From Streptomyces sp. NBC_01296 (GTDB lineage: Bacteria > Actinomycetota > Actinomycetes > Streptomycetales > Streptomycetaceae), in assembly GCF_035984415.1 (NCBI RefSeq), contig NZ_CP130720.1:1674001-1738000 (forward strand): a DNA stretch of 64,000 nt. Direction: 5' to 3'. Shown one piece after another: positions 18,401 through 27,514 of this stretch. The notes under the pieces are model-generated. The model saw only the letters and a program-made list of their open reading frames with translations. It was not told the origin of the DNA and ran no database searches. The translations under genes and the position numbers were made by a program. Every line of letters begins with the position of its first letter. The first letter of the stretch is position 1.

Positions 18401-21400
18401 GAGGTGGGGCTGATCGAGGCCCACGGCACCGGCACGGTGGTCGGGGACAGCACCGAACTGGGCGTGCTGACCGAGTTGTTCGCCGCAGCCGGGGCGGCGC
18501 CCGGATCCTGCGCGCTGGGCTCGGTGAAATCGCAGCTCGGGCACACCAAGTGCGCGGCCGGGCTGGCCGGGCTGATCAAGGCCGCCCGGGCGGTCCACAC
18601 GGGTGTCCGGCCGCCGACCCTGCACATCGAGACGCCGAACCCGGCCTGGCAGGCGGAGACCAGCCCCTTCGCCTTCCCCACCGAGGCCCGGCCGTGGGCG
18701 GTCCCCGCCGAGCGGCGGATCGCCGGGGTCAGTGCCTTCGGCTTCGGCGGCACCAACTACCACGCGGTGCTGGCCGGTTACGGGGGCGCCGAGGAGGCCC
18801 CGCACGGGCTGGAGGAATGGCCTGCCGAGCTGTTCTGCTTCCGCGGTGAGGACCGGCGGGCGGCGGGGCGGGCGATGGCCCGGCTCGCGGCCCGGCTGGT
18901 GGAGAACGAGGCGGCCGGGCGGCCGTGGGCCCTGCGGGATCTCGCCGCGGAGGCCGCCGCCGAGGGGCAGGGCTCGGGGCCGGTGCGGGTGGCGGTCGTG
19001 GCCGGGGACCTGGACGAGCTCGCGGCCCGGCTGGAGCGGGCCCGGGGGTTCACCGCCGGCGAGGGGGTCCACGTACGGGAGGATGCGGCCGATCCGCGCA
19101 AGGTGGCGTTCCTGTTCCCCGGGCAGGGCAGTCAACGGCCCGGAATGCTCGGCGAGTTGTTCATCGCGTTCCCGGCGCTGCGGGGGCTGCTGGAAACGGC
19201 CCCGCGGGCCGTGGTCTCGGCGGTGTTCCCGCCGGGCGCCTTCAGCGCCGCGGACCGGGCGGCGCAGCGGGCGGCCGTCACCGACACCCGGATCGCCCAG
19301 CCGGCCCTCGGGCTGGCCGGGGCGGCGGCGCATCTGCTGCTCGGGGAGCTCGGCGTACGGCCGGACTGCGTGGCCGGGCACTCGTACGGGGAGCTCACCG
19401 CGCTGTGGGCGGCCGGCGTGTACGACACGGAGAGCCTGCTGCGGCTGAGCGCGCGCCGGGCCGAGGCGATCCTCGCGGCCGCAGGGGCGGATCCGGGATC
19501 CATGGCGGCGGTGACGGCCGCGCCGCAGGAGGTGCGGGAGATCGCGGAGCGGTCCGGGTGCGTGGTCGCGAACCACAACGCGCCGCGGCAGTGCGCGATT
19601 TCGGGCCCGGCGGACTCCGTGGCCGAGGCGGTGGCGGCACTGCGCGCGGCGGGGCTCTCGGCGGAGCCGCTCGAGGTGGCGTGCGCGTTCCACAGCCCGG
19701 TGGTCGCGGGGGCGGCCGCCGCGCTGGCCGAGGAGCTGGCCGGGACGGCGGTTGCCGACGCCGCCGTTCCGGTCTGGTCGAACACCACGGCAGGGCCGTA
19801 CCCGGCCGGCGCCGAGGCCGTACGAAGCCTTGCCGCGCGCCAGGTCGCGGAGCCGGTCCGGTTCGTGGAGCAGGTGGAGGCCATGTACGCGTCCGGTGTC
19901 CGGACGTTCGTGGAAGCGGGGCCCGGGCGGGTCCTCTCCGGCCTGCTGGGCCGGATCCTGCGCGAGCGGCCGCATACGGTGGTGCCGCTGGACGTGCCGG
20001 GCGAGCACGGCCTGTTCCGGCTGGTCACCGCATTGGCGGAGCTGGCTGCGGCGGGCGTGCCGGTGGCCCCCGAGGCCCTGTACCGCGGCCGTGGCACCCG
20101 GCTGCCGGAGCGCGCCCCGCGGCGGCCGGGCTGGCTGGTCGACGGCCACCTGGTCCGCACCGCGGACGGCGCCCCCGTGGCGGGTGGCCTGCAGCCGGCC
20201 CGGCGGGTGGCCCCGGCGGCGGCGCCGTCGGCACCGGCGCCGGCGGACCGCCGCGAGGAGGCGGTCCTCGCGTACCTGCGCGGCTCCCGGGAGCTGGTCG
20301 AGGCCCAACGGGACGTCCTGCTGGGCTTCCTGGGCGCCGGATCGGCCGCGGCTCCGGGCGGGGCCGTGCCCTCCGGGAGCGACTGGCCCGCTGCGATGCC
20401 CGGCCGGGCCGGCACGAACGGCTTCGCGGAGCCGGCCGAGGGCTGGGCGCCGGCGGACGCGCCGCCCGCGCCCGGCACGGTGTGGGCCGGCCGGACGCGC
20501 CCGGGGCTCCGGGCCGACGCGGGCGCAGCGCCGGTACCGGCGACCGGCGACCGGGCCGGCGCGGGCGGGCGGGGCGGCGGGCCCAGCTCCGCCGAGGAGG
20601 TGATGGACGTGGTCCTGGACATCGTGCACACCCGCACCGGATACCCGCGCGACATGCTCGGCCCCGAGTTGGACCTGGAGGCCGACCTGTCCATCGACTC
20701 CATCAAGCGCGTCGAGATCATCGGCGCGCTGGCCGACCGGATCGGGCTCCCGCAGGACCCCGACGGCTCAGCCGAGTCCGCCGTCGAGGAACTCTCCCGT
20801 CTCAAGACCCTGAGCGGCATCGTCGGCTGGGTCACGTCCCACACGAGGGCCCCGGCCGCCGGTACGTCGCCGGCGCCGGCCGCACGGCCTGCCGCAGCCC
20901 GCTGGAGCGACGGCCTCGCGGCGGGCGCAGCCGAGCCGCCAGGGCCCCCTGCCCGTGGCCTCCCGGCAGGCGCACGCGAGTCCGCGGCATCCGCGGCCCG
21001 CGGCCTCACGGGCGGTGTAGCCGACCGGGCCGGCACGAACGGTGGCGGGCACTCGCCGAGGGCATCCGAACCGGCCGGATCCACAAGCGGCGCCCGCTCC
21101 GGCGCTGCCGGGCCCGCCGGGGCGGCGGCCCACGGGCCCGGGGCCGGCTCAGCCGAGCCCGTGGGGTCCGCGGGCACCGGGCGAGCGGTGCGCCGGTTGC
21201 GGGTGGAGGACGTGCCCGTGCCGGCCGTGGCCGTGGAGCCGGAACGGCTGCGGAGGCTGCGGGTCGGGGTGGTCGACGACGGGCAGGGGGTGTCGGCCGC
21301 GCTCGGCACGGCGTTGCGGGAGCACGGCGCCGAGGTGCGGGTCCTCACCGAGGCGGACGCCGGGGGCGCTGCCGGGCTCGACGGGATCGTCGACCTGTCC

Positions 21401-22609
21401 GGGCTGCGGGCCGGCGCCGAGCCGGCGCTGCCCGGCGCGTTCCCCGCACTGCAGCGCGCACTCACCGGCGGGGTCCGCCGGCTCCTGCTCGCCACCACAC
21501 CCGGCGGAGCCCCCGGCGCGGGTCTGCACGGCTTCGCCCGCAGCGCGGCCCTCGAGTTCCCGGGCAGCCTGGTCCGCGCCGTGGAGGTCAGCGCCAAGGA
21601 GGACCCCGAGCGGGTCGCGGCGCAGCTCCTCGCCGAACTGGGCGACGTCCACGGCGAGGGCTCTTCCGTGGGGTACACCGCCGAGGGGGTCCGGATCGCC
21701 CGCCGCCCGGTGCCCGCTCCCCTGCCCGCTGCCGCCGGCGGGGGCGGGGCCCCGCCGCTCGACGCCCGTTGCGTGGTCCTGCTGACCGGCGGGGCCCGCG
21801 GGATCACCGCCCGGACCGCCCTCGCGCTGGCCCGCGCCACCGGATGCCACGTCGAGCTGGTCGGACGTACACCGCGGCCCGCCGCCGAGGCGGACCGCTT
21901 CGCCCGGGCCACCGACCGCGTCGCACTGCGCGCCGCCCTCATCGCCGACGGCCTGCGCAAGCCCGCCGAGATCGAGGCCGCGGCCTCGCGGATCCTCGCC
22001 GAGCGCGAGGTACGGGCCACCCTGTCCGCGATCGGCGCGGTGGCGGCCTCCGTCCGCTACCACCGCGCCGACGTCACCGACGAGCAGGCCGTACGGGCCG
22101 TCGTGGACGACGTACGGGAGCGGCACGGCCGGCTCGACGGCATCGTGCACGGCGCCGGGGTGCTGCGCGACGGGCTGCTGCGGGACAAGCAACCGGACGC
22201 CTTCGCCGAGGTGTTCACCACGAAGGTGACCGGCGCCCGCAACCTCGCGGCCGCGGCCGCCGAGCACGGGTCGGGGCCCGCGCCACGGTTCCTGGCCCTG
22301 TTCGGCAGTGTCTCCGGGGTGTACGGCAACCGCGGCCAGACGGACTACGCCGCCGCCAACGACGCGCTCGATGCCCTCGCGCACGCCTGGTCGGCGTTCC
22401 TCCCGGGCCGGGTGCTGTCCGTCGACTGGGGCCCCTGGGCCGCGGAGGCGGGCGGGATGGTCACGCCGGAGCTGGAGCGCGCGTACGCCCGGCGCGGGGT
22501 CCCGCTGCTCTCCGCCGAGGCCGCCACCGCCGCGTTCCTCGCCGAGCTCGCGTACGGGACCGACGTACAGGTGGTCCTGACGGCCGGGGAGGGCGAGGGC
22601 GATGAGTGA
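15458..22609 (+). CDS. PUFA-type polyketide synthase subunit: NMO-like ER, KS, AT, ACP, KR
   Basis: 2383 residues from a GTG at 15458 with GAGGAG just upstream. Domains: two nitronate-monooxygenase/PfaD-like TIM-barrel segments (~10-600; GGIGPHTAAAA, LECGGHVGPRTS), which in PUFA synthases act as the enoyl reductase; ketosynthase (~664-1090; Cys854 in DAACASS, EAHGTGT, GHTKCAAG); acyltransferase (~1214-1520; GHSYGE with Ser1309; AFHSP suggests malonyl-CoA); one ACP (~1709-1790; Ser1748 in DLSIDSIKR, the PUFA-type signature); and a C-terminal ketoreductase (~2100-2370; TGGARGI, YAAANDA). PfaA normally lacks the reductase domain, so the N-terminal fusion is notable. Ala/Gly/Pro-rich linkers flank the ACP. 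First gene of a seven-gene coupled operon, overlapping the next by 8 nt. Confidence 0.95.
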   Translation: MTPQPPRSAATRDLVVAVSPFEEPHPRIVIAAERAGALGLLDLGRDPAAARRGFAELARRLGGRRRYGVRVPAGCPLGPEDLPPEVDTVLVADPAEHTPEQMAAWAEGGRRRAWAEVTDRAEALIAVAAGAVALVAKGHEAGGRVGGATTFVLLQQLLAGPGLGVPVLARGGIGPHTAAAAVAGGAAGVLVDVQLALTAEGEAALPAEVAAALRAMDGSETRLHDGHRVYARPDLTPPEGPAAALLGARDLRTQLLPVGQDGASAARLAARYRTTGGVLQAVRAAVTGHLGAAVRTRPLLRPLPVAQGPMTRVSDQAAFAEAVAAEGGIPYLALAVMDGADVRKLLAETAERLGDRPWGVGLLGFAPPELRREQLAAVAEIRPPHAIIAGGTPAQAAPLEAAGTATHLHVPSPGLLERYLAEGARRFVFEGLECGGHVGPRTSFALWEEQIELLLGCPEPAALDVLFAGGIHDARSAAMAVAAAAPLAERGARIGVLMGTAYLFTQEAVAAGAVLPGFQRAAVECTETVLLHTAPGHATRCAATPYAEAFEATRQRLVAGGSEARAVWEELERLNLGRLRIASKGLRRGAAAPAPLERVGEQRQYAEGLFMLGQAATLRTGTTTVAALHAQVTEGATGLLEQRAAELAAAGQDGPASGEPVADPLDVAIVGMACAYPGAPDLAAYWARILAGTDAVTEVPPERWDPALYYDADPARAGERTPSRWGGFLDPVPFDALAHGIPPASLAAVEPVQLLALEISARALGDAGYGRDREFDRSRTSVVFGAEAGTELAGAYGLRALHPAYLGELPPGLDEQLPRLTEDSFPGILANVIAGRVANRLDLGGANCTVDAACASSLAALDLACRQLRDGDSDMVLCGGADVHNGINDYLMFSSVRALSPSGRCRPFDAAADGIALGEGVGALVLKRLADAERDGDRVYAVVKAVGAASDGRSLGLTAPRPEGQRRALERAYARAGITPGEVGLIEAHGTGTVVGDSTELGVLTELFAAAGAAPGSCALGSVKSQLGHTKCAAGLAGLIKAARAVHTGVRPPTLHIETPNPAWQAETSPFAFPTEARPWAVPAERRIAGVSAFGFGGTNYHAVLAGYGGAEEAPHGLEEWPAELFCFRGEDRRAAGRAMARLAARLVENEAAGRPWALRDLAAEAAAEGQGSGPVRVAVVAGDLDELAARLERARGFTAGEGVHVREDAADPRKVAFLFPGQGSQRPGMLGELFIAFPALRGLLETAPRAVVSAVFPPGAFSAADRAAQRAAVTDTRIAQPALGLAGAAAHLLLGELGVRPDCVAGHSYGELTALWAAGVYDTESLLRLSARRAEAILAAAGADPGSMAAVTAAPQEVREIAERSGCVVANHNAPRQCAISGPADSVAEAVAALRAAGLSAEPLEVACAFHSPVVAGAAAALAEELAGTAVADAAVPVWSNTTAGPYPAGAEAVRSLAARQVAEPVRFVEQVEAMYASGVRTFVEAGPGRVLSGLLGRILRERPHTVVPLDVPGEHGLFRLVTALAELAAAGVPVAPEALYRGRGTRLPERAPRRPGWLVDGHLVRTADGAPVAGGLQPARRVAPAAAPSAPAPADRREEAVLAYLRGSRELVEAQRDVLLGFLGAGSAAAPGGAVPSGSDWPAAMPGRAGTNGFAEPAEGWAPADAPPAPGTVWAGRTRPGLRADAGAAPVPATGDRAGAGGRGGGPSSAEEVMDVVLDIVHTRTGYPRDMLGPELDLEADLSIDSIKRVEIIGALADRIGLPQDPDGSAESAVEELSRLKTLSGIVGWVTSHTRAPAAGTSPAPAARPAAARWSDGLAAGAAEPPGPPARGLPAGARESAASAARGLTGGVADRAGTNGGGHSPRASEPAGSTSGARSGAAGPAGAAAHGPGAGSAEPVGSAGTGRAVRRLRVEDVPVPAVAVEPERLRRLRVGVVDDGQGVSAALGTALREHGAEVRVLTEADAGGAAGLDGIVDLSGLRAGAEPALPGAFPALQRALTGGVRRLLLATTPGGAPGAGLHGFARSAALEFPGSLVRAVEVSAKEDPERVAAQLLAELGDVHGEGSSVGYTAEGVRIARRPVPAPLPAAAGGGGAPPLDARCVVLLTGGARGITARTALALARATGCHVELVGRTPRPAAEADRFARATDRVALRAALIADGLRKPAEIEAAASRILAEREVRATLSAIGAVAASVRYHRADVTDEQAVRAVVDDVRERHGRLDGIVHGAGVLRDGLLRDKQPDAFAEVFTTKVTGARNLAAAAAEHGSGPAPRFLALFGSVSGVYGNRGQTDYAAANDALDALAHAWSAFLPGRVLSVDWGPWAAEAGGMVTPELERAYARRGVPLLSAEAATAAFLAELAYGTDVQVVLTAGEGEGDE

Positions 22610-25600
22610 GCGCGGGCACGGGGCGGGGCGGGGCCCGCGGCCGACCGACGCGGCGATCGTCGGGATGGGCGCGGTGTTCCCCGGGGCACCGGACCTGGCC
22701 GCGTACCGCCGCAACCTGCTGGCCGGTACCGATGCCATCGGCGAGGTACCGCCCGGGCGCTGGGATCCGGAGGTGTACTACGACCCGGGCAGCGCGACCG
22801 GTCCCGCGGCCGGCGACCGGTTCTACTGCCGGCGGGGCGGTTTCATCGACGGTCCGGCCGTCTTCGACCCGACCCGGTTCGGGATCATGCCGGCCGCGGT
22901 GGAGGGGGCCGAGCCGGACCAGCTGCTGGCCCTGCACGCGACGGCCGAGGCGATCGCGGATGCGGGCGGCGAGAACCGGCTGCCCGCCGACCGCTCGCGG
23001 ATCGGGGTGGTGCTGGGGCGCGGCGGGTTCATGGGCGTGGCCACGGCCCGGCTGGACCAACGGGTGCGTACGGCCCACCAGTTGGCGCAGACCCTGCGCG
23101 AGCTGGCTCCCGAGCTGGGCGAGCGGCGGATCTCCGCGGTGCGCGCCGCCTTCCAGGACGCGCTGGGTCCGGAGCGGCCCGACGCCTCGATCGGGCTGGT
23201 GCCGAGCTTCACCGCCGCCCGGACGGCGAACCGGCTGGACTTCAGCGGCCCCGCCTACACCCTGGACGCGGCCTGCGCCTCCTCGCTGCTGGCGGTGGAC
23301 CAGGCGGTGGGGCTGCTGGCCGGCGGGCGCTGCGACGCAGTGGTCGCGGGGGCCGTGCACCACTGCCACATCGCCACGCTGTGGAGCGTGTTCACCCAGC
23401 TGCGGGCGCTCAGCCCGAGCGAGCGGATCCGGCCGTTCGACCGGCTGGCCGACGGGACGCTGCTCTCCGAGGGGACCGGGGTGGTGCTGCTGAAGCGGCT
23501 GGCGGACGCGGAACGGGACGGCGACCGGATCTACGCGGTGATCCGCGGTACGGGCGTGGCAGGGGACGGCCGGGCCGCGAGCCTGATGAGCCCGCTGGTC
23601 GCCGGCCAGGTACGGGCCCTGGAGCGGGCCTGGCGGGAGGCCGGCCTGGACCCGCGGGCGCCCGGCGCGCTGGGCCTGCTGGAGGCGCACGGTACGGGGA
23701 CCCCGGTCGGCGACGCCGCCGAACTGGACACCCTGGCGCAGGTGTTCGGCCCACCGGAGGCCGCCGAGCCGGGCGGCATCGGCTTCGGCTCGGTGAAGTC
23801 GATGCTCGGGCACACGATGCAGGCCTCCGGCATGGCCGGGCTCATCAAGGCGGCCCTCGCGGTGTACGGGGGGACGCTGCCGCCGACCCTGCACCTGACG
23901 GATCCGCACCCGGACCTGGCCCGGACCCGGATGCGGCCGATCACGCAGGCGGAGCCGTGGGAGCGCGGGCCGCAGCCGCGCCGGGCGGGCGTCAACGCCT
24001 TCGGCTTCGGCGGGATCAACGCCCACGTGGTGCTGGAGGAGGCCCCGGGAGCCGGCCGCCCGGCGCCTGCGGTACGCCGCTTCCTGCCGCTGGGGGCCGC
24101 GGCCGCACCGGTGGCCGGCCCGGGCGGGCGGGACGAGGTGCTCCTGCTCGCGGCGGACGGCCCGGCGGAGCTGGCGGAACTGCTCGCCGCACGGACCGCC
24201 GGACCGGGCGCCGGTCCCGGGCCCGCGGGCGACGGGCCGTGCCGGCTGGCGGTGGTCGGGCCGACCCCGCAGCGGCTCGCGCTGGCCGCGAAGGCCGTGG
24301 CGCGCGGCCGGGCCTGGCGGGGCCGCGGGGACGTCTGGTTCACCCCGGAGCCGCTGGGCGGCCGGGTGGCCTTCCTGTTCCCGGGCCTGGAACCGGAGTT
24401 CGCGCCGGTGGTGGACGACGTCGCGGTCCGGCTCGGCCTCCCCGCACCACGGCTGAGCCGCGGCGGGGAGCTGATGGAACGGGCCCTCGACGCGATCGCC
24501 GCGGGACGGTTCTTCGCCTGTGTCTTGGCGGAACTGGGCATCGGGGCCGATGTGTTGGCGGGTCACAGCCTGGGCGAGTGGGCGGCGATGGTGGCTGCCG
24601 GCATGTATCCGCAGGACGCGGCGGACTCCTTCCTCGATTCGCTGCGGCCGGATTCGCTGAAGGTCCCCGATCTCGTCTACGCGGCGCTCGGGTGCGGGGC
24701 GGCGCGGGCGGAGGCTGCGTTGCACGGCGTGGCGGGGGTGGTGGTCAGCCATGACAACTGCCCGCACCAGTCGGTGGTCTGCGGGGACCCCGCCGGGGTG
24801 GGCCGGGTCCTGGAGCGGCTGCGCTCGGAGGGGGTGCTCGGGCAGGAACTGCCGTTCCGTTCGGGCTTCCACACGCCGATGTGGGAGCCGTACCTCGGGC
24901 AGGTCCGCTCCGCGTTCGACCGGCTGCCGGTGCGGGAGGGGGCGGTGGCGGTGTGGTCGGCGACGACGCTCGCCCCGTTCCCCGCCGACGCGGATGCCGT
25001 CCGGGAGCTGGTGGTGCGGCACCTTCTGGAGCCGGTCCGCTTCAGGGAGCTGACGCTGCGGCTGTACGAGGACGCGGGCGTGCGGAGTTTCGTCGCGCTG
25101 GGCCCGGGCAGCCTGCCCGGCTTCGTCGAGGACACCCTCCGGGACCGCCCCCACCTCTCGGTGGCCACGTCCTCCCCCCGGCTCGCGGGCCTGCCGGCCC
25201 TGCGCCGCACCTGCGCCGCGCTCTGGACCGAGGGCCACGCCCCGAACTGGGCCCGCCTGTCGCCGCACCCCGCTCCCGCCACGCCGCCCGCCCCGGACCA
25301 GGCCCTCCCGGACCAGACCGCCGCGGGCCAGGCCGCCCCGAACCGGGCCGTCGCGCTGGACCTCGGCTCGCCGTTGGTCCGGCTCGGCGAGACGGCACGC
25401 GCCGCGCTGGGCGGTCTGGCTCCCCGGCCGGAGGAAGGCGGTCGGCCGGGGCTGTTGTCCGCGCTGGACACCGTCCTCGCCGACACCCGCGCGGCCGCGC
25501 AGGCCGTCACCGAGGCCTGGTCGACCGTCCGCGGGGCGGCCGGCACCGCAGCTGCCGGTCCGCCGCCGGGCCTCCGCGCCGCCGCCGGTCCCTCGCCGGA

Positions 25601-27200
25601 GCCCCCCACCCCGCGCGGGGAGCCCGGCGCGGGCGCGCGGGGGGCCACGGGCACGTCCCGGCTCCGGGTGTCCCTCGATGCCATGCCCTACGTACGCGAC
25701 CACTGCGTGTACCTGCAGCCCGACGGCTGGCCCGAGGACTCCGACCGGTTCCCCGTCGTGCCCATGACGACCATGCTGGAGTTGGCCGCCGACGCGGCCC
25801 GCCGGCACGCCCCGCCCGGCGCCGCCCTCATCGGCTACGACGACGTACGCGCCCTGCGGTGGCTCCCCGCCGCGCCCGCCGTCGACGTCGAGGTCAGCGC
25901 CCGCAGCGACGGGCCCGGGCGGATCCGGATCGGACTCGGCCCGTACGCCTCCGTCGTCGTCCTGCTCGGCCCGGGCCACGGGCAGCCGCCCCCGCCCGAC
26001 GCCACCCCGCTGCGGGATCCGCGCCCCGCCCCCGTCAGCGCCGAGGCCCTGTACCGGGACCGGTGGATGTTCCACGGCCCCCGCTTCGCCGGCGTCCACG
26101 AGGTCCGGACCGTCGGCGCCGACGGGATCCGCGGAGTCCTGCGGGCGCTGCCCGACCCGGGGGCACTGCTGGACGCCGCCGGGCAGCTGTTCGGGCACTG
26201 GATGCAGCTCGAACTGCCCGTCGACAGGCTGGTGTTCCCGGCCGCCGTCGACCGCATCCGGTTCTTCGGGCCACCGCCCGCCGCCGGCGAGCAGGTCGAC
26301 GCCACCGCCCGTATCCGCGAGGTGCGCGACGTCACCGTGCGCGGCGACCTCGAGCTCAGCCGCACCACCGGCGAGGTGTGGGCCCGGGTCGAGGGCTGGA
26401 CGTACCGCCGCTTCGGCGCCGACGAGCGGGTCTGGCCGATGAAGTTCACCCCCGAGGTGTGCGGCATCGGCGAACCGCAGCCCGCCGGCTGGTGCCTGGC
26501 CCGGCGCCGGTGGACCGACCCCGCGTCGCAGGAACTGGTCATGCGCCGCTACCTCGGCGCCGCCGAGCGGGCGGCGTACGGGCAACTGCCTCCCCGCGCC
26601 AGGGCGCCGTGGCTGCTGGGCCGGATCGCGGCCAAGGACGCGCTGCGGCAGCTGCTGTGGGACGGCGGTGCGGGGCCGGTGTTCCCGGCGGAGGTCCCCG
26701 TCGGGAACGATCCCCACGGGCGGCCCGTGCCCGAGGGGGCACTCGCCTCCGGCTTCCGGCTCTCCCTCGCCCACAAGGACCGGATCGCCGTCGCCGTCGC
26801 GCACCGGTCCCTGGCGGTCGGGATCGACGTCGAGCCGGTCACGGCCGACCCCGACGCGCTGGTCCGCATCGCACTCACCCCGGACGAACTCTCCCTGGCC
26901 GAGACCCTGTCCGCCCGCGAGGGCACCGGCCTGCCGGGCGCGCTCACCGCTCTGTGGTGCGCCAAGGAGGCCGCGGCCAAGGCGGCGGGCACCGGCCTCG
27001 GCGGCCGCCCGCGCGCCTGGCGGGCGGTGTACGACCCCGGCTCCGGCGGGCTGCGGGTGCTCTCCCCCGACGGGCACCCGTACACCCTCCGTACGTCCCT
27101 CCTGCCCGACGGCCACGTCGTCGCCTGGACCGCCCACCCCGCGGCGCCCGACCGCGCCCCCGTCCCCTTCACCCTCACGGAGACCAGCCATGGCCACTGA
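22602..27200 (+). CDS. Polyketide synthase subunit: KS, AT, DH and fused phosphopantetheinyl transferase
   Basis: 1532 residues. Ketosynthase (~15-480) has Cys225 in DAACASS and EAHGTGT, so it is not a chain-length factor, but the third motif reads GHTMQASG: the usual Lys is Met. Acyltransferase (~586-880) has GHSLGE (Ser656) and GFHTP. A double-hotdog dehydratase (~1020-1240) has its His in VRDHC (His1034) with the usual glycine motif stretched by an insertion, and the second-half acid in DAAGQ (Asp1191). The C-terminal ~200 residues are a Sfp-type phosphopantetheinyl transferase (GIDVEPV ~1407, WCAKEAAAKA ~1452), able in principle to activate the ACPs of this system. There is no ACP in this chain. 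The next gene, a free ACP, starts inside its last codons. Confidence 0.95.
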   Translation: MSERGHGAGRGPRPTDAAIVGMGAVFPGAPDLAAYRRNLLAGTDAIGEVPPGRWDPEVYYDPGSATGPAAGDRFYCRRGGFIDGPAVFDPTRFGIMPAAVEGAEPDQLLALHATAEAIADAGGENRLPADRSRIGVVLGRGGFMGVATARLDQRVRTAHQLAQTLRELAPELGERRISAVRAAFQDALGPERPDASIGLVPSFTAARTANRLDFSGPAYTLDAACASSLLAVDQAVGLLAGGRCDAVVAGAVHHCHIATLWSVFTQLRALSPSERIRPFDRLADGTLLSEGTGVVLLKRLADAERDGDRIYAVIRGTGVAGDGRAASLMSPLVAGQVRALERAWREAGLDPRAPGALGLLEAHGTGTPVGDAAELDTLAQVFGPPEAAEPGGIGFGSVKSMLGHTMQASGMAGLIKAALAVYGGTLPPTLHLTDPHPDLARTRMRPITQAEPWERGPQPRRAGVNAFGFGGINAHVVLEEAPGAGRPAPAVRRFLPLGAAAAPVAGPGGRDEVLLLAADGPAELAELLAARTAGPGAGPGPAGDGPCRLAVVGPTPQRLALAAKAVARGRAWRGRGDVWFTPEPLGGRVAFLFPGLEPEFAPVVDDVAVRLGLPAPRLSRGGELMERALDAIAAGRFFACVLAELGIGADVLAGHSLGEWAAMVAAGMYPQDAADSFLDSLRPDSLKVPDLVYAALGCGAARAEAALHGVAGVVVSHDNCPHQSVVCGDPAGVGRVLERLRSEGVLGQELPFRSGFHTPMWEPYLGQVRSAFDRLPVREGAVAVWSATTLAPFPADADAVRELVVRHLLEPVRFRELTLRLYEDAGVRSFVALGPGSLPGFVEDTLRDRPHLSVATSSPRLAGLPALRRTCAALWTEGHAPNWARLSPHPAPATPPAPDQALPDQTAAGQAAPNRAVALDLGSPLVRLGETARAALGGLAPRPEEGGRPGLLSALDTVLADTRAAAQAVTEAWSTVRGAAGTAAAGPPPGLRAAAGPSPEPPTPRGEPGAGARGATGTSRLRVSLDAMPYVRDHCVYLQPDGWPEDSDRFPVVPMTTMLELAADAARRHAPPGAALIGYDDVRALRWLPAAPAVDVEVSARSDGPGRIRIGLGPYASVVVLLGPGHGQPPPPDATPLRDPRPAPVSAEALYRDRWMFHGPRFAGVHEVRTVGADGIRGVLRALPDPGALLDAAGQLFGHWMQLELPVDRLVFPAAVDRIRFFGPPPAAGEQVDATARIREVRDVTVRGDLELSRTTGEVWARVEGWTYRRFGADERVWPMKFTPEVCGIGEPQPAGWCLARRRWTDPASQELVMRRYLGAAERAAYGQLPPRARAPWLLGRIAAKDALRQLLWDGGAGPVFPAEVPVGNDPHGRPVPEGALASGFRLSLAHKDRIAVAVAHRSLAVGIDVEPVTADPDALVRIALTPDELSLAETLSAREGTGLPGALTALWCAKEAAAKAAGTGLGGRPRAWRAVYDPGSGGLRVLSPDGHPYTLRTSLLPDGHVVAWTAHPAAPDRAPVPFTLTETSHGH

Positions 27201-27507
27201 CATCCTCGCCGAGATCACCGGCATGCTCGTGGAGATCGTCGGCGACGAGTTCCTGCTCGCGGAGGAGGTCACGATGAAGACCAGGTTCAACGAGGATCTC
27301 GCCCTGGAGAGCATCGAGTTCGTCGCCCTCGCCGAGCTGCTCCACCATCGCTACGGCGCCGAGGTGGACCTCATGGGCTTCCTCGCCGAGAAGGACATGG
27401 ACGCCATCCTCGCGATGTCCGTCGGTGAACTGGTCACGCACATCGGCCGGGTCACCCACGCCTCCCTCGCCCGGGCGGCGGCCACGCCGACCGCCTCGGC
27501 CGGCTGA
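27190..27507 (+). CDS. Stand-alone acyl carrier protein
   Basis: 105 residues, acidic, with the phosphopantetheine serine in DLALESIEF (Ser41). It presumably carries the chain for the second synthase subunit, which has no ACP of its own, or delivers starter or finished acyl groups. Its ATG lies 11 nt inside the preceding gene and its stop is 7 nt before the hydrolase ATG. The sequence before Ser41 (RFNEDLAL) is a typical helix-II entry; the C-terminal ~20 residues look disordered. Confidence 0.92.
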   Translation: MATDILAEITGMLVEIVGDEFLLAEEVTMKTRFNEDLALESIEFVALAELLHHRYGAEVDLMGFLAEKDMDAILAMSVGELVTHIGRVTHASLARAAATPTASAG

Positions 27508-27514
27508 GCCCGCC

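Noticed and set aside
15926-20629. Very long antisense open frame opposite the first polyketide synthase subunit
   Set aside because: It is the shadow expected in high-GC coding DNA; its composition is Arg/Gly/Pro/Ala-rich with no motif, while the opposite frame is a textbook synthase.
22461-27314. Long antisense frame opposite the second synthase subunit
   Set aside because: Same shadow effect; no recognisable domain.
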